Positions 60,648 through 64,000 of a stretch of 64,000 nucleotides of DNA are shown here, piece by piece. Both the position numbers and the translations under genes were made by a program. A model generated the notes under the pieces. It ran no database searches and had not been told where the DNA came from. It was given only the letters and a program-made list of their open reading frames with translations. Origin of the DNA: Corallococcus macrosporus (GTDB lineage: Bacteria; Myxococcota; Myxococcia; Myxococcales; Myxococcaceae); the NCBI RefSeq assembly GCF_017302985.1, contig NZ_JAFIMU010000009.1, positions 589,224 to 653,223 of the forward strand, written 5' to 3'. Positions within the stretch are counted from its first letter, which is position 1, and the number at the start of each line of letters is the position of its first letter.

Positions 60648-63600
60648 ATGTCTTCTCCTCCGCGCCCGCGTGCCTCCGCCGTCGTGTCGTGCCTGTTGTG
60701 TCTCCTCGTGTCCGCTGTGTCCGTGGCGGCCCCCGCGAAGGCGCCGCCTCCGACGTGGAAGGCCATCGACGCGCTCGTCCAGGAGGAGAAGGTGGAGTCC
60801 GCCGCGCAGGGGGCCGAGGCCCGGCTGGCCGCGGCGAAGGCCCAGGGAGACGCGGACGAGTGGACGCGCGCGCTCATCCGCACGGTGCAGCTGCGCACGC
60901 GGCTGCACGGCTACGAGACGACGGTGCGCTTCCTGAAGGAGCAGCCCTGGCCGGAGGGGCTGCGCCAGCAGGCGACGCTCCATCTGTTCTACGCGGCCGT
61001 GCTCGCGAACTACGTGCGGCAGTACAGCTATGAGATTGGCCAGCGCGAGCAGGTGGTGTCCTCCGGGCCGGTGGACCTGAAGGCGTGGACGAAGGATCAG
61101 CTGTCGGCGGAGATCCAACGCGAGTACGCGGCTGTCTGGGAGCTGCGCCAGAAGTTCGGCACGGAGCCCGTGAAGGTGCTGTCCGAGTACGTCACCCCCA
61201 ACACGTACCCGGAGGGCATCCGCTCCACGGTCCGCGACGCGGTGACGTACCTGTGGGTGCAGTCGCTGGAGGCCACGGACCTGTGGCGCCCGGAGCAGGA
61301 GCAGGGCGTGTACCGGCTGGACCTGGGCGCGCTCCTGGAGGGCACGCCGAAGGTGGAGCTGAAGGACCCGTCCGCGCATCCGCTGACGAAGGTGGCGGCG
61401 GTGCTGGGGGACCTGGAGGCCTGGCACCTGGCGGCGGGCCGGCGTGAGGCGGCGCTGGAGGCGCGGCTGCGGCGCTACGAGGTGCTGAAGGCGTCGTTCA
61501 CCGACGCGGCGGATCAGCGGCGCATCCGGGAGCACCTGGCCGCGCACCTGAAGGGCTTCCGGGACGTGCCGTGGTGGTCCAAGGGGCAGCACCAGTTGGC
61601 GGAGCTGGAGCAGGGCGCGGGGCGCGGCATCACGGCGCACGCGCTGGCGAAGGCGGGCGCGGAGGCGTGGCCGAAGTCGGTGGGCGGCCTGCAGTGCGCG
61701 GCGCTGGTGGCCGCCCTGGAGGCGCCGGAGGTGTACGCCTCGGTGATGCAGGTGGACGGGCCGGGCAAGCGCTCCATCTCCGTGCAGCACCGCAACGTGG
61801 GCAGGCTGTACTTCCGCGCGTTCGCGATGGACGTGGAGGCGCGGCTCGCGAAGCCCAACGTGGACCTGTCGCTGTTCGCCTCCGACAACGAGGCGCTGCG
61901 CCTGGTGGCGTCGCGCAAGCCCGACGCCGCGTGGAGCGCGGAGCTGGCGCCCACGTCCGACTTCCGGCGGCACCAGACCTATGTGACTCCGCCCGCGCTC
62001 AAGCCGGGCACGTACATCCTCGTCCTGTCCACGCGCGAGGACTTCGCGAAGAAGAAGAGCAAGCTCCTCTCGCTGCCGATGTCCGTGTCGCCCTGGGCGG
62101 TGACGGTGCACAAGGCCAATCCGAACCAGGCGGAAGTCCGCGTGGTGGACGGGGCCACGGGGGCGGGCGCCGCGAACGTGGAGGTGCGGCTGGTGACGCC
62201 GGACTACCGCACGCGCAAGTTCAGCGTCGTCAGCCGCCGCACCACCGCCAACGGCGACCTGATGCTGGAGGGCACGGAGGCCAACCGCTACGAGACGATG
62301 TCGCTGGTGGTGGGGCAGGGGAAGGGCGCGATGGTGTTCCCGGGCTCGGTGTACCTGGCGCCGCTGTACGAGTCGTCTCCGCAGGCGCAGACGCTCATCT
62401 ACACGGACCGCGCCGTCTATCGCCCGCAGCAGAAGCTGCTCTGGAAGGTGGTGGCCTACCGCGCGGAGGAGATGTCCAAGCGGTACCGCGTCCTTCCGGA
62501 GACGCCCGTGACGGTGTCGCTCGTCGACTCCAACGGCCAGGAGGTGGCGAAGCGTGAGGTGCGCACCAACACGTTCGGGTCGGTGGCCGGTGAGTTCGAC
62601 ATCCCCTCCGGCCGGCCCCTGGGCCAGTGGACCGTGCGGACCAGCCCCAACGGCTACGCGGGCGTGCGCGTGGAGGAGTACAAGCGGCCCACCTTCGAGG
62701 TCACGCTGAAGGACGCGCCGGAGGCGCTGCGGCTCAACCGGCGCGCGACGTTCAAGGGCGAGGCTCGCTACTACTTCGGCCTGCCGGTGACGCGCGGCGC
62801 GGTGAAGTGGCGCGTGTCGCGCGAGCCGGTGCTGCCGCGCTGGTGGTTCTGGGAGCGCATCCCCGCCACCACGGACCTGGTGGCCTCCGGCACCGCCACG
62901 GTGGGCGAGGACGGCGGCTTCACGGTGGCGTTCACCCCGGAGGCGGACGAGCGGCTCGCGAAGGCGCAGGGCATGTCGTGGCGCTACCGCGTGGAGGCGG
63001 ACCTGACGGACGAGGGCGGCGAGACGCGCTCCGCGAGCCGTGCGTTCCGCCTGGGCTTCGTGGCGGTGGAGGGCCGCGTGGAGGCCGACGCGGGCTTCGT
63101 GCGCGAGGACCTTCCGTCGGAGGTGCGGCTCATCCGCTCCAACCTGGATGGTGCGCCGCAGGCCGGCCCGGGCCGCTGGCGGCTCATCGCCTTGAAGGCG
63201 CCGGGCGTCCCGCTGATGCCGTCGGAGGTGCCGGTCGAAAAGCCCAGGCCCCTGGACGCGGAAGCGCAGGAGCGCAAGGAGCTGTCCCCCTCGCCGGGTG
63301 ACGCGCTCAAGCCGCGCTGGGAGTCGAGCTTCGACGTGGACTCGACGCTGCAGCGCTGGGACGACGGCGCGGAGGTGGCGCAGGCCACGGTGACGCATGG
63401 CGCGGACGGCGTCGCCTCCGTGAAGCTGCCGGCGCTGCGCGCGGGGGCGTACCGCCTGCGCTACGAGACGACGGACGCGTTCGGCCAGAAGGCCACCGCG
63501 CAGCGGGACTTCCTGGTGGCGGGGGGCAGGGCTCCGGCGGGGTTGCCGGTGGTGTTGGAGGCGGAGCGCGCCTCCGTGCGCGTGGGCGAGGTGGCGCGGC

Positions 63601-64000
63601 TGCTGGTGGCGTCCGGCTTCGAGGGACAGCCGCTGGTGATGGACGTGTACCAGGGACGCCAGCGCATCGAGCACCGCCAGCTGAAGGCGGGGCAGGGGCG
63701 CGCGGTGGTGGAGCTCCCGGTGACGGAGTCCCTGCGCGGCGGCTTCACGGTGGTGCTCTCGCTGGTGCGCGACTGGCAGTCGCTGACCGTCCAGCAGACG
63801 GTGTCCGTGCCCTTCGACGACAAGGAGCTCAGCCTGGAGTTCGCCACGTTCCGCGACACGCTGCGGCCCGGCGCGAAGGAGACCTTCCGCGTGACGGTGA
63901 AGGGGCCCAAGGGCGCGAAGCTGGAGGCGGGGGCCGCGGAGCTGCTCGCGTATATGTACGATCAGTCGCTGAACGTCTTCGGGCCGCACACGCCGCCGCA
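60648..64000 (+). CDS. Alpha-2-macroglobulin-family protein, N-terminal part (cut by window end)
   Basis: An open frame from ATG 60648 runs past the right edge; about 1,117 codons are present. A signal peptide (LLCLLVSAVSVAAPAKA) comes first, then about 350 helical residues. Repeating beta-sandwich MG domains follow, including the MG2-like VTVHKANPNQAEVRVVDGATGAGAANVEVRLVTPDY and QTLIYTDRAVYRPQQKLLWKVVAY, where TDRxxYRPGQ is the family hallmark. Bacterial alpha-2-macroglobulins trap proteases in the periplasm; the thioester motif (CxEQ) would lie beyond the window. The long N-terminal helical extension resembles the group without lipobox. The length seen fits the first two-thirds of a large protein. 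Confidence 0.85.
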   Translation, partial: MSSPPRPRASAVVSCLLCLLVSAVSVAAPAKAPPPTWKAIDALVQEEKVESAAQGAEARLAAAKAQGDADEWTRALIRTVQLRTRLHGYETTVRFLKEQPWPEGLRQQATLHLFYAAVLANYVRQYSYEIGQREQVVSSGPVDLKAWTKDQLSAEIQREYAAVWELRQKFGTEPVKVLSEYVTPNTYPEGIRSTVRDAVTYLWVQSLEATDLWRPEQEQGVYRLDLGALLEGTPKVELKDPSAHPLTKVAAVLGDLEAWHLAAGRREAALEARLRRYEVLKASFTDAADQRRIREHLAAHLKGFRDVPWWSKGQHQLAELEQGAGRGITAHALAKAGAEAWPKSVGGLQCAALVAALEAPEVYASVMQVDGPGKRSISVQHRNVGRLYFRAFAMDVEARLAKPNVDLSLFASDNEALRLVASRKPDAAWSAELAPTSDFRRHQTYVTPPALKPGTYILVLSTREDFAKKKSKLLSLPMSVSPWAVTVHKANPNQAEVRVVDGATGAGAANVEVRLVTPDYRTRKFSVVSRRTTANGDLMLEGTEANRYETMSLVVGQGKGAMVFPGSVYLAPLYESSPQAQTLIYTDRAVYRPQQKLLWKVVAYRAEEMSKRYRVLPETPVTVSLVDSNGQEVAKREVRTNTFGSVAGEFDIPSGRPLGQWTVRTSPNGYAGVRVEEYKRPTFEVTLKDAPEALRLNRRATFKGEARYYFGLPVTRGAVKWRVSREPVLPRWWFWERIPATTDLVASGTATVGEDGGFTVAFTPEADERLAKAQGMSWRYRVEADLTDEGGETRSASRAFRLGFVAVEGRVEADAGFVREDLPSEVRLIRSNLDGAPQAGPGRWRLIALKAPGVPLMPSEVPVEKPRPLDAEAQERKELSPSPGDALKPRWESSFDVDSTLQRWDDGAEVAQATVTHGADGVASVKLPALRAGAYRLRYETTDAFGQKATAQRDFLVAGGRAPAGLPVVLEAERASVRVGEVARLLVASGFEGQPLVMDVYQGRQRIEHRQLKAGQGRAVVELPVTESLRGGFTVVLSLVRDWQSLTVQQTVSVPFDDKELSLEFATFRDTLRPGAKETFRVTVKGPKGAKLEAGAAELLAYMYDQSLNVFGPHTPP

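Noticed and set aside
59958..63989. A 1,343-codon open frame on the minus strand
   Set aside because: It is antisense to rlmE and the alpha-2-macroglobulin-like gene, which show real motifs. Its composition is typical of a shadow frame.

Overview
The window is very GC-rich, densely coded chromosomal DNA whose codons end almost always in G or C. Abundant lipoproteins, a class II (B12-dependent) ribonucleotide reductase, Kelch and TPR proteins, an RpoH-like sigma factor and many lipid-metabolism genes suggest a myxobacterium of the Myxococcus/Corallococcus type. This is inferred from gene content and style; no rRNA or other taxonomic marker is present. I saw no tRNA, rRNA, CRISPR array, insertion sequence or phage gene.

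Layout. 1-7.7 kb: start of a phosphoketolase gene, two GNAT acetyltransferases, a DHA2 drug exporter, an O-antigen-ligase-like membrane protein, a DUF3472-like lipoprotein, and a less GC-biased segment (5.5-7.7 kb) with an orphan protein and a Cys-rich lipoprotein, bracketed in part by an imperfect 26-bp direct repeat. 7.7-14.2 kb: surface polysaccharide genes, comprising a coupled operon (glycosyltransferase, 85-aa protein, secreted patatin), a divergent second glycosyltransferase and a polyprenyl-phosphate sugar transferase. 14.2-26.6 kb: Kelch lipoprotein, a large MshEN/low-complexity protein, nrdJ with likely NrdR boxes, a 2Fe-2S protein, a Bax-inhibitor-1 family protein and an ATP-grasp-like protein. 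26.7-39.1 kb: a region with a metal theme. It has two paralogous small secreted proteins sharing LHx5Hx2Cx2H, a His-tailed lipoprotein, a six-gene zinc-type uptake operon (outer-membrane protein, binding protein, lipoprotein with CHNGHCH, ATPase, permease), and a divergently transcribed GTP cyclohydrolase I homologue with altered substrate-site residues coupled to a GlcD-type oxidase. 39.3-45 kb: sigma factor, acyl-CoA synthetase, TatA, a degenerate histidine kinase and a response regulator.

45-51.6 kb is the most interesting stretch: an SCP2 protein and an alpha-methylacyl-CoA racemase, then a tight six-gene operon encoding an acyl carrier protein, a di-iron acyl-ACP desaturase-like enzyme, a private holo-ACP synthase, a hotdog thioesterase, an alpha/beta hydrolase and a fatty acyl-AMP ligase. 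Together these could load, oxidise and release a fatty acyl chain on a dedicated carrier. 51.6-64 kb: a secreted hypothetical protein, an adaptor-RND-MarR efflux operon, an acyl-CoA dehydrogenase, two small proteins, RlmE and the first part of an alpha-2-macroglobulin-like gene that runs off the end. The acyl-CoA dehydrogenase and SCP2 genes share a 16-bp palindrome just upstream of their starts, suggesting a common fatty-acid regulator.
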